Source: Caldisericota bacterium
GTDB taxonomy: Bacteria; Bipolaricaulota; Bipolaricaulia; Bipolaricaulales; Bipolaricaulaceae
Length of the DNA: 7,117 nucleotides
Direction: 5' to 3'
Assembly (NCBI GenBank): GCA_013151115.1
Contig: JAADIW010000035.1
Span: 1-7,117, forward strand
Part shown: one piece after another, positions 1 to 5,674 of the stretch
How positions within the stretch are numbered: position 1 is the first letter of the stretch
How the letters are laid out: each line of letters opens with the position of its first letter
Position numbers and translations under genes: made by a program
Notes under the pieces: generated by a model
Database searches by the model: none
The model's input: the letters and a program-made list of their open reading frames with translations, nothing else
Told to the model about the DNA's origin: nothing

Positions 1-1
1 G

Positions 2-763
2 GGGGCGGGGACCCTCGATGTGGTGGCGACTAGCGCCGTCCTGGGTGATCTCGCGACACGGATCGGGGGCGATGCGGTCGCGGTCACCGTCATCATCCCC
101 CCGGGCTTCTGTCCCGCCCACTACGACTTGAAGCCCAGTGACCTCCTCGCCGTCTCCCGGGCCGATCTCGTGCTCTACCACGGCATCGAACCCTGGATCG
201 AGGAGCTCCTCGCCCGCGTGAACCCGGACGCGATGGTCCTCCCCCTCAAGGGCCCCTGGAACACCCCCGATCCTCTGCTCGCCAAAGCGAAGGCCATCGC
301 GGACGCCCTCGCGAGACTCGTCCCGGACGAGGCCGAGGGGTTCACGTCCCGCTACGAGAGCTTCGCCAGCGACATTCGCTCCTGGGCGGAACGGACGCTG
401 GCCAGATCGGCGGAGCTCGGGCTCTCCGGGATCGCGGCCATCGTGATGCAGTGGCAGGCCGGTTTCGCCAAGTGGATCGGGCTCCGGGTGGTCGCCACCT
501 ATCCCCCCGAGGAACGGCTCTCCCTGCGGGACCTGGCGGAGCTCACCGGGGTGGGGAAGGAGGCCGGCGTGACGGTCGTGATCGATAACCTCCAGTCGGG
601 GGTAACCTTCGGGGCCAAGCTCGCCCACGCCCTGGGCGCGATCCACGTCGTCCTCACCAACTTCCCCGGGGCGCTTCCCGGGACGGCCGACCTCCCCTCG
701 ATGCTGGCGCGGAACGCGGAAGCGGTCTTCGCGGCGGTGGAGGCCCTCCGGCCGGTCCCGTGA
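2..763 (+). CDS. Metal ABC transporter substrate-binding protein (ZnuA/TroA-like, cluster A-I), 5'-partial
   Basis: This is a periplasmic or extracytoplasmic solute-binding protein that should deliver a metal or metal complex to the permease and ATPase encoded downstream. The frame is open to the left edge. The residues before the GTG at 20 (GAGTLD) belong to the first beta strand (LDVVATSAVLGDLATRIGGD), so the true start and signal peptide lie outside the window. Family hallmarks, counted from that GTG as 1, are VVATSAVLGDL at 2-11, the AHYDLKPSD loop followed by ADLVLYHG (33-55), and the C-terminal ALPGTADLPSMLARN stretch (218-232). The ligand pattern is unusual. The first His is kept (H34, within CPAH), but PHVWLDP is replaced by PWNTPDP (79-85), the third-His region reads VMQWQAGFAKWIGL (142-155), and the usual Asp before PLG reads TNFPG (213-217). 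There is no His-rich loop. The stop overlaps the next ATG (TGATG), implying translational coupling. The family is secure; zinc as substrate is not. Confidence 0.88.
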   Translation, partial: GAGTLDVVATSAVLGDLATRIGGDAVAVTVIIPPGFCPAHYDLKPSDLLAVSRADLVLYHGIEPWIEELLARVNPDAMVLPLKGPWNTPDPLLAKAKAIADALARLVPDEAEGFTSRYESFASDIRSWAERTLARSAELGLSGIAAIVMQWQAGFAKWIGLRVVATYPPEERLSLRDLAELTGVGKEAGVTVVIDNLQSGVTFGAKLAHALGAIHVVLTNFPGALPGTADLPSMLARNAEAVFAAVEALRPVP

Positions 764-1200
764 TGCGGTGGCGCCGGATCCCGCCCGACGAGGCCCCGGA
801 GGAGATCCTCCCCTTAGGGGTGCGGCTCCACGGCCACCTGGGACCCTTCCTGGTGGCCGGCCTCCGGATGGGGCGCCTGGCCCTCCGGCTCCTGGGCCAC
901 CCCGGATATCGCGGGATCGTGGCCGAGGTGGAGACCGGGACCACACCGCCCCTCTCGTGCCTCATCGACGGGATCCAGATCGCCACCGGCTGCACCCCCG
1001 GGAAGGGGAACCTGGTGATACGGGATGTGGGGCGCCCCCGCGCCGTCTTCCACGCCGACGGGAAGAGCCTCCGGGTCGCATTGAGATCGTCGCTGGTGGA
1101 CGAGTTCCGCGCGGCCGCGGACCCGGAGGGACTCGCGCGCCGGGTCCTCCGCCTTCCCGATAACGAGCTTTTCGAATGGGAACTCTCGCCGTCGAGCTGA
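763..1200 (+). CDS. Stand-alone FmdE-domain protein
   Basis: This is a 145-residue protein consisting almost wholly of an FmdE domain, named after subunit E of molybdenum/tungsten formylmethanofuran dehydrogenase. Signatures are HGHLGP at residues 23-28, where the His residues are conserved, and CLIDGIQIATGCTPGKGN at 66-83, with Cys66 and Cys77 and the conserved DGIQ and TGCT..KGN. Family members with known structure bind a metal, usually zinc, at His/Cys residues of this kind. The C-terminal zinc ribbon of longer archaeal FmdE proteins is absent, and no other formylmethanofuran dehydrogenase gene is present, so a role in methanofuran chemistry is unlikely. It lies between the binding protein and the ATPase of a metal-type ABC transporter, which suggests metal handling or sensing linked to uptake (inference). 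ATG at 763 is preferred because it overlaps the upstream TGA. GTG at 760 is in frame and would add one residue. No signal peptide is visible, so it is probably cytoplasmic. Confidence 0.87.
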   Translation: MRWRRIPPDEAPEEILPLGVRLHGHLGPFLVAGLRMGRLALRLLGHPGYRGIVAEVETGTTPPLSCLIDGIQIATGCTPGKGNLVIRDVGRPRAVFHADGKSLRVALRSSLVDEFRAAADPEGLARRVLRLPDNELFEWELSPSS

Positions 1201-1895
1201 GGGAAGTGGCGGCGGCCTACGCCGGGGCCGACCGTCCCGCGATCCACGGGGTCAACTTGACGGTGGGAGAGGGGGAGTTCGCCGCCCTGGTCGGCCCCAA
1301 CGGCGCGGGCAAGACCACGATCCTCGAGGTGATCCTGGGCCTCCTGCCGTACCAGGCCGGCACGGTACGTGTGTTCGGGGAGGAGGTGCGGCGGAGGGGT
1401 CGGGCGCTGCGCCTGCGTATGGCCTACCTTCCCCAGGCCCTTTCCTTTCCCCCCGATACCCCCTTCCTCGCCCGGGATGTGGTGCTGATGGGGCGGTTCG
1501 GCCGCCATCGTCCCTGGCACCGCCTCCCGCGGGGCGACATCGAACGTGCCCGCGCCGCGCTGGAGGAGATGGGCCTCGCTCCCAAGGCCGGTTGGCCGGT
1601 GGGCCATCTCTCCGGCGGGGAACAGCGCCGCCTCCTCCTCGCCCGGGCCCTGGCGAAGGGGGCACGCCTCCTACTGCTCGATGAACCCCTTTCCTTCCTG
1701 GACCCCGAGGCCCGGGCGGATCTCTCCCAGAGGATCCTCTCCCTGAGGGCACGGGGGATCACCGTGCTCGCCGTGTTCCATGAGGAGGACCTCCTGGGCG
1801 AGGTGGACCGGGCCTTCCTCGTCCGCGGGGGGCGCGTCGTCGAGGTGCCCGCCCCCGTGGAGGACCTGGCGTCCCTTATCCTGGGAACGGCCTGA
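1176..1895 (+). CDS. Metal ABC transporter ATP-binding protein (ZnuC/MntB-like)
   Basis: This is a 239-residue cytoplasmic ATPase that powers the adjacent ABC-3 permease. All nucleotide-binding motifs are present: Walker A GPNGAGKTT (40-48), Q-loop YLPQ with Gln87, signature LSGGEQRR (145-152), Walker B LLLLDEP (165-171) with catalytic Glu170, D-loop SFLD (173-176) and H-loop His202 (VFHEED). DVVLMGR at 101-107 is typical of the zinc/manganese (ZnuC, MntB) ATPase group. The length matches the family. The ATG at 1176 lies inside the end of the FmdE gene, a 25-base overlap, and places the first strand (LAVELREVAAAY) a few residues from the N-terminus as in homologues. No convincing ribosome binding site precedes it, so coupled translation from the upstream gene is likely. 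The substrate cannot be told from the ATPase alone. Confidence 0.95.
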   Translation: MGTLAVELREVAAAYAGADRPAIHGVNLTVGEGEFAALVGPNGAGKTTILEVILGLLPYQAGTVRVFGEEVRRRGRALRLRMAYLPQALSFPPDTPFLARDVVLMGRFGRHRPWHRLPRGDIERARAALEEMGLAPKAGWPVGHLSGGEQRRLLLARALAKGARLLLLDEPLSFLDPEARADLSQRILSLRARGITVLAVFHEEDLLGEVDRAFLVRGGRVVEVPAPVEDLASLILGTA

Positions 1896-2737
1896 TGTGG
1901 GAGATCCTCCTGCCAAGCCTCGCCGCGTCCCTCCTCGTGGGGGGCCTCTGTGGACTCTGGGGCGCGGTTGTGGTGCGGCTACAGCTCTCGGCGGTGGGGT
2001 TCGCCATGGCCCACGCCGCCTTCGCCGGGGCCGCCCTCGGGCTCGTGTTGGGCCTGTCCCCGGTGGCGATATCGGTGGCGTTCGCCCTCCTCGTCGCGGG
2101 GATCCTCGGCCCCATCACCGAGACCACACGCCTCCCCCCCGAGGTGGTCCTCGGGGTGGTGTTCCCGGTGACGATGGCGTTGGGATTCGTCTTCCTCTCG
2201 CTCGTCCCCGGACCGGCCCTGGGGAGCCCGGCGCTCTCGCTCCTGTGGGGTAGCGTCCTCGGGGTGGGGTGGCGGGATGTACCCCTGCTCGGCGGGGTCC
2301 TCGGCCTGAGCACCGGCTTCCTCCTCCTCTTCCGCCGGGAGATCCTCTCGCTCCTCCTCGACCGGGACCTCGCCGAGGAGGCGGGCATCCCCACCCGGCC
2401 CTACCTCTGGACCGTGCTATTCGCGGTGGGAGCGCTGGTGGCGATCTCCCTCCGGCTGGTCGGGGGTATCCTCATCTACTCGCTCCTCCTCCTTCCCGCG
2501 GCCGCAGCGGCCCAGCTCGCGTACGACATGAAGAAGATCATCGGCCTCGCCGGCCTCATCGGGGCCGGAGCGGCGGGGGTGGGGTTCGGTGCCTCTTGGG
2601 CCCTGGATCTGCCCCTCGGGGCCGCCATTTCCCTGGCCGGGGCGGCGATCCTGGCGCTGGCGGTCGTGCTTTCCCCCAAGCGCCGCCGTCCCCGTCCGGG
2701 GATACACCGATTGGCATCCCGAAACCCCGGCCTGTAG
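1895..2737 (+). CDS. Metal ABC transporter permease (ZnuB/ABC-3 family)
   Basis: This is a 280-residue inner-membrane permease that forms the transport channel with the upstream ATPase. It consists of successive hydrophobic segments, at roughly 4-27, 33-55, 57-73, 84-105, 127-146, 170-208, 215-235 and 241-260. ABC-3 family features include GFAMAHAAFAGAALGLVLG (35-53), equivalent to the usual SHA..PG.ALG region. Others are LLWGSVLG (117-124), the cytoplasmic coupling stretch RDLAEEAGIP (157-166), and the conserved RLVGGILIYSLLLLPAAAAA (187-206). The basic tail KRRRPRPG (262-269) should lie on the cytoplasmic side. The start ATG overlaps the ATPase stop codon (TGATG), repeating the junction between the first two genes. 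The last codons also hold the promoter of the next transcription unit, and the TAG stop is part of its -10 hexamer. Family assignment is firm; metal specificity is not. Confidence 0.94.
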   Translation: MWEILLPSLAASLLVGGLCGLWGAVVVRLQLSAVGFAMAHAAFAGAALGLVLGLSPVAISVAFALLVAGILGPITETTRLPPEVVLGVVFPVTMALGFVFLSLVPGPALGSPALSLLWGSVLGVGWRDVPLLGGVLGLSTGFLLLFRREILSLLLDRDLAEEAGIPTRPYLWTVLFAVGALVAISLRLVGGILIYSLLLLPAAAAAQLAYDMKKIIGLAGLIGAGAAGVGFGASWALDLPLGAAISLAGAAILALAVVLSPKRRRPRPGIHRLASRNPGL

Positions 2738-2740
2738 AAT
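2711..2740 (+). promoter_or_regulatory. Sigma70-type promoter for the protease unit, probably leaderless
   Basis: A -35 box TTGGCA (2711-2716, five of six matches to TTGACA) and a -10 box TAGAAT (2735-2740, five of six matches to TATAAT) are separated by 18 bases. The -10 overlaps the permease TAG stop (2735-2737). The expected transcription start is near 2747, within about three bases of the ATG at 2750. There is no Shine-Dalgarno-like sequence between 2738 and 2749, which fits a leaderless mRNA. Such AT-rich hexamers at this spacing stand out in a sequence this GC-rich. Confidence 0.68.
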
Positions 2741-2749
2741 CTCGAACCG

Positions 2750-4429
2750 ATGCGAAAATCGCTTGTCCTCATCATTTCGCTCCTGTTGGGATACCTCGCC
2801 CTGGGCGGACCCGAGAGGCTCGATCCCCTGTTGCGGGCCCTCCGGCGTTCCTGGGAAGCGGTGGGGACGGAGGGCATCGTGGCCCTGGATTTCCCCGATC
2901 TCCTCGCGCTCGGCCCCGACGCCACGGGGGGAACGCCGAGGGTGCGCGTCCTCGTGTACACCAAGTCCCCCGGCGCCGCCCACACGTTGCCGGGGTTCCG
3001 AGCCCGGACGGTGATCGGGGAACTCGCCACCGGCACGGTCCCGATCGCGGCCCTCGATGAGCTCGCGGATCACCCCCAGGTCGTGTACATCCAGGCCTCG
3101 CGTCCCCTGCGGGCGACGCTCGACATCTCGGTGCCGGAGATCGGTGCCCCCGAGGTATGGAGCGGGGACCGTCCCACGCGCGGGGAGGGCGTGATCGTGG
3201 GGATCGTGGACACGGGCCTCGACCTCCTACATCCGTCCTTTCGGGTGGACCGGGACGGCGATGGCACCCCGGAGGGCTCCCGGGTCCTCTGGCTGTGGGA
3301 CCAGGAGGCCACGGGGGTCCCCGACAGCTGGTCCCTCGGCTACGGCGAGGACTTCTCCCGCGAGGAGATCGAATGGGGGATCGCCCGCGGACAGCCCCCC
3401 TCGCGGGATACGCGGGGACACGGGACACACGTCACGGGGATCGCCGCCGGGGGCGAGCCCGACCTCCCCGGGGTAGCGCCCGGGGCGGACCTGGTGGTGG
3501 TGAAGTCCACCTTCTACGAGGACACGGTGGTGGACGGGGTGCTCTTCGTCTTCCGGGTGGCCGAGGCGTTGGGGCTCCCCGCGGTGGTGAACCTCTCCCT
3601 GGGGGGGCACGGCGGCCCCCACGACGGGACCTCCCTCTTCGAACGGGCCATCGACGCCACGCTGGACCGACCCGGACGTGCGGTGGTGGTGGCGGCGGGA
3701 AACGAGGCGGGGGACGGGATCCACGTGGGCGCGGAGATCTGGGGGCCCACCACCTGGCACATCGCCGTGGCGGACCCGAGCGGCGAGGCCCATTTCTGGC
3801 ACGATGCGGGGGCCGCGTTCCGGGTGAACATCTCCTACTCGGGGACGGAGATCGCCGTCTTCCCGGGGACCCAGGGCTCGCTTCCGTTGCCAGGAGGGGG
3901 CGGCATCTTCGTGGACAACGCCTCCCAGGGGCCGGACCCCCGAAACGGGGACAAGCAGATATACCTGAACTGGACCGGTGCCCCCGTGGGGAGCTACATC
4001 GCCCTGACCCTCGTGCCGGCGCCGCTCGGGGGCCGGGTCGACGGCTGGATCTCGAGCGAGGATTACGGCCGCTTCGTGGAGGGGGATCCCGCGATGACGG
4101 TGGCCGAACCGGGGAACGCCTTCCGGGTCATCACCGTGGGGGCGTACACTACCCGCAACCACTGGGTCTCCCAGGTGGGGGATCAAATCTCGGACTACCG
4201 GCTCTGGGAGCTGGCGCCCTTCTCCTCCCGGGGGCCCACGCGGGACGGCCGGCTCAAGCCGGAGATCGCCGCCCCCGGGGCGTGGATCCTCTCCGCGCGC
4301 TCGCGCGACGCCGTGGTCTCCCCTTGGCTCGTGGCCCCCGACGGCGCCCATTGTTACCTCGCCGACGAGCATGGCCGCGCCCCACGTGACGGGCGTCTGT
4401 GCCCTGCTACTCTCCCTCGCTCCCGATAG
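2750..4429 (+). CDS. Secreted S8 (subtilisin-family) peptidase, N-terminal part up to a frameshift
   Basis: This exported serine protease gene is split by a frameshift. The N-terminus MRKSLVLIISLLLGYLALGG is a signal peptide. Residues about 60-125 resemble an inhibitor I9-like propeptide (PIAALDELADHPQVVYIQ). The S8 domain follows with catalytic Asp154 (GIVDTG), a DRDGDG acidic loop at 167-172 that may bind calcium, catalytic His224 (RGHGTHVTG), oxyanion-hole Asn318 (VVVAAGN), and FSSRGPT (491-497) with KPEIAAPG (503-510). A beta-rich insert of roughly 130 residues lies between Asn318 and FSSRGPT. Natural sequence ends at Ala538 (YLA). The last 21 residues in this frame (DEHGRAPRDG onwards) are out-of-frame readthrough ending at TAG 4427-4429. 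The catalytic Ser motif is encoded one base over and continues as the next entry. As written, the product lacks its nucleophile. Restoring two bases gives a 699-residue protein. The start ATG follows the leaderless promoter directly. Confidence 0.88.
   Translation: MRKSLVLIISLLLGYLALGGPERLDPLLRALRRSWEAVGTEGIVALDFPDLLALGPDATGGTPRVRVLVYTKSPGAAHTLPGFRARTVIGELATGTVPIAALDELADHPQVVYIQASRPLRATLDISVPEIGAPEVWSGDRPTRGEGVIVGIVDTGLDLLHPSFRVDRDGDGTPEGSRVLWLWDQEATGVPDSWSLGYGEDFSREEIEWGIARGQPPSRDTRGHGTHVTGIAAGGEPDLPGVAPGADLVVVKSTFYEDTVVDGVLFVFRVAEALGLPAVVNLSLGGHGGPHDGTSLFERAIDATLDRPGRAVVVAAGNEAGDGIHVGAEIWGPTTWHIAVADPSGEAHFWHDAGAAFRVNISYSGTEIAVFPGTQGSLPLPGGGGIFVDNASQGPDPRNGDKQIYLNWTGAPVGSYIALTLVPAPLGGRVDGWISSEDYGRFVEGDPAMTVAEPGNAFRVITVGAYTTRNHWVSQVGDQISDYRLWELAPFSSRGPTRDGRLKPEIAAPGAWILSARSRDAVVSPWLVAPDGAHCYLADEHGRAPRDGRLCPATLPRSR
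4361..4373 (+). other. Frameshift junction at the catalytic serine of the S8 peptidase
   Basis: The bases GCC GAC GAG CAT read A-D-E-H in the upstream frame, whereas reading from 4365 gives ACG AGC ATG, T-S-M. The family motif is GTSMAAPH, so the expected text is GCC GGN ACG AGC ATG. The sequence is two bases short within the Gly codon, at 4364 or next to it. A plain one-base skip would also join the frames but would lose the conserved Gly. No stop codon or classical slippery run sits at the site. Confidence 0.8.
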
Positions 4430-4847
4430 CACCTGGGAGGAACTCCGGGCGGCCCTCGTGGGCGGGGCTCGGGAGGACCGTTACACCGGCTGGGACCTCC
4501 CGGACACCGCATGGGGGTACGGGAAGGTCTATGCCCCAGCCGCAGCGGCCGAGCTCTCGCCGCCCGCCCCGGTCGGAGCCCCCATGCTGGAGGTCGTCAC
4601 CGCCCCCGCGGTCTCGGAGGCCATCTTCCGCTACGACCTCCCCGCGGGCACGATGTGGGCGGAGCTACGCATCTACGACATCCTGGGACGGCCCGTGTGG
4701 ACGGAGGAACTCTCCCCGGGCGGGAGGATCGCGCGTTGGGACCTCCTGACCTCCGGCGGGATGCCGGTGGCGAACGGGGTTTACCTCGCGGTCCTGGTGG
4801 CCGACTCCGGGGCCTCTCCCCCCGTGACGGTGGTGGTGCAACGGTGA
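4371..4847 (+). CDS. S8 peptidase, C-terminal part: Ser-motif tail plus FlgD-Ig/type IX-like domain
   Basis: This is the downstream half of the protease, in a different frame. The ATG at 4371 is not a natural start; it is the Met of the catalytic motif TSMAAPHVTG, whose Thr and Ser codons lie at 4365-4370 in the same frame. Residues 1-60 finish the S8 domain (ALLLSLAPDS, then WGYGKVYAPAAAA at 48-60, the usual closing helix). After a Pro-rich linker, residues about 72-158 form an Ig-like domain: MWAELRIYDILGRPVW (95-110), ARWDLLTSGGMPVANGVYLA (121-140) and a short final strand VTVVVQR. This is the pattern of FlgD-Ig domains and of the related C-terminal domains that route proteins through type IX secretion. 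I cannot decide between these two by eye. The gene ends in a four-base GTGA overlap with the next gene. It should be read as one gene with 2750-4429, not as an independent protein. Confidence 0.82.
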   Translation: MAAPHVTGVCALLLSLAPDSTWEELRAALVGGAREDRYTGWDLPDTAWGYGKVYAPAAAAELSPPAPVGAPMLEVVTAPAVSEAIFRYDLPAGTMWAELRIYDILGRPVWTEELSPGGRIARWDLLTSGGMPVANGVYLAVLVADSGASPPVTVVVQR

Positions 4848-5671
4848 GGATCCTGGTGCTTATCGCGGCGGCGGTGGCGGCGGTATCCGGCTTCGCCGGC
4901 GGCTATTGGGGCGTGGGGGAGATCTTCTCCCTGGAAGGCCCGCGCGACGGGGCCATGGGAGGGGCGATGGCCGTCCCCCTCTTCCTCCCCGAGGCCGCGC
5001 ATGCCAACCCGGCCGGCCTCGGGTTCGCGGAGGGGATCCACCTCGCCTCTTCGTACTCCCTCCGGTTCGGGACCCTGCGCCTCTACTCCCTCGCGGCCGC
5101 GGGCGGGAACTGGGGCGCGAGGGTGATCTCCCTCGACGCCGGGGCACTCGGTGCCGGGCTTTCCTACACCGCCTACGGCGTGGTGCTCTCGGGGGGCCTC
5201 CATCTCGGGGACGCCCTCGCCGTGGGCCTGGCGTGGAAGGGGTTCTTCCAGGCGACCCCGGGGGAGGCGTTCGGTTGGGCCCTGGACCCCGCGTTCCTCC
5301 TCCGGCTCGGGGGCGTCCACCTGGGCCTCGTCGTCGAGAACGCGGCCTCGGCCCCCATCGACTACGGGGGGCATCGCGAGCCCTGGCCGTGGGGCATCAG
5401 GGGGGGCGCATCCCTATCGGGGGAAATCGGCGACGCCGCCGTCACCCTCGCGGTCAACGCCCGCTACGCCGCGACCGCGTCCCTCGATTTCGGCGTGGGC
5501 ATAGAGGTGGCGCGGGGTATTTGGGGCCTCCGCATGGGGTACGGGAGCGGGGGGTTCGCCGTCGGGGCTTCGCTGGGGTTGGGGGACTACGGGGTGCACT
5601 GGGCCATCGTCCTCCATCCCTATCCCCCCCCCACCGTCTCCGTGGGGGCCTCTTGGGGAAGCGGGGGATGA
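4844..5671 (+). CDS. PorV/PorQ-like outer-membrane beta-barrel protein
   Basis: This is a 275-residue exported protein. The N-terminus MRILVLIAAAVAAVSGFAGG is a signal peptide. Next comes GPRDGAMGGAMAVPLFLPEAAHANPAGLGF (positions 32-61), which matches the start of PorV/PorQ and FadL-like barrels (typically GARALGMGGA...A..NPAGLA). The rest is a series of short alternating hydrophobic/Gly strands, such as IHLASSYSLRFG, LHLGDALAVGLAWKGFF, AVTLAVNARYAATASLDFGV and FAVGASLGLG, as expected for a transmembrane beta-barrel. It should sit in the outer membrane. PorV in type IX systems is a shuttle/partner of the SprA translocon, but the wider family has many members of unknown role. GTG at 4844 is chosen because it forms a GTGA overlap with the upstream stop and begins right at the signal peptide. 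The same frame is open further upstream, but that part only mirrors the protease gene. Confidence 0.78.
   Translation: MRILVLIAAAVAAVSGFAGGYWGVGEIFSLEGPRDGAMGGAMAVPLFLPEAAHANPAGLGFAEGIHLASSYSLRFGTLRLYSLAAAGGNWGARVISLDAGALGAGLSYTAYGVVLSGGLHLGDALAVGLAWKGFFQATPGEAFGWALDPAFLLRLGGVHLGLVVENAASAPIDYGGHREPWPWGIRGGASLSGEIGDAAVTLAVNARYAATASLDFGVGIEVARGIWGLRMGYGSGGFAVGASLGLGDYGVHWAIVLHPYPPPTVSVGASWGSGG
5663..5668 (+). promoter_or_regulatory. Purine-rich putative ribosome binding site
   Basis: GGGGGA lies six bases before the GTG at 5675 and overlaps the end of the upstream gene. It is only a partial Shine-Dalgarno match, but it supports the GTG start because no in-frame ATG is close and the signal peptide begins exactly there. 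Confidence 0.35.
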
Positions 5672-5674
5672 CCC

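Noticed and set aside
20..22. GTG at 20 as the true start of the substrate-binding protein gene.
   Set aside because: The frame is open to the window edge, and the codons before it encode part of the first beta strand. Starting here would leave no signal peptide.
654..1607. A 317-codon minus-strand open frame covering the FmdE and ATPase genes.
   Set aside because: It is antisense to two well-identified genes, has no recognisable motif and has shadow-frame composition.
3157..4432. Long overlapping open frames of about 400 codons on both strands across the protease gene (3157-4389 + and 3227-4432 -).
   Set aside because: They are rich in Gly, Arg, Pro and Ala, have no domain motifs, and arise because stop codons are rare in very GC-rich DNA. 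The S8 motifs define the real frame.
4511..4843. Upstream extension of the PorV-like gene from ATG 4511.
   Set aside because: The extension overlaps the protease C-terminal domain in another frame and is low-quality Arg/Gly/Pro sequence. The signal peptide starts at GTG 4844.
4866..4883. Short direct repeat GCGGCGGTG/GCGGCGGTA in the PorV-like gene.
   Set aside because: It encodes Ala-Ala-Val repeats in the signal peptide; this is codon-level repetition with no sign of a functional repeat.
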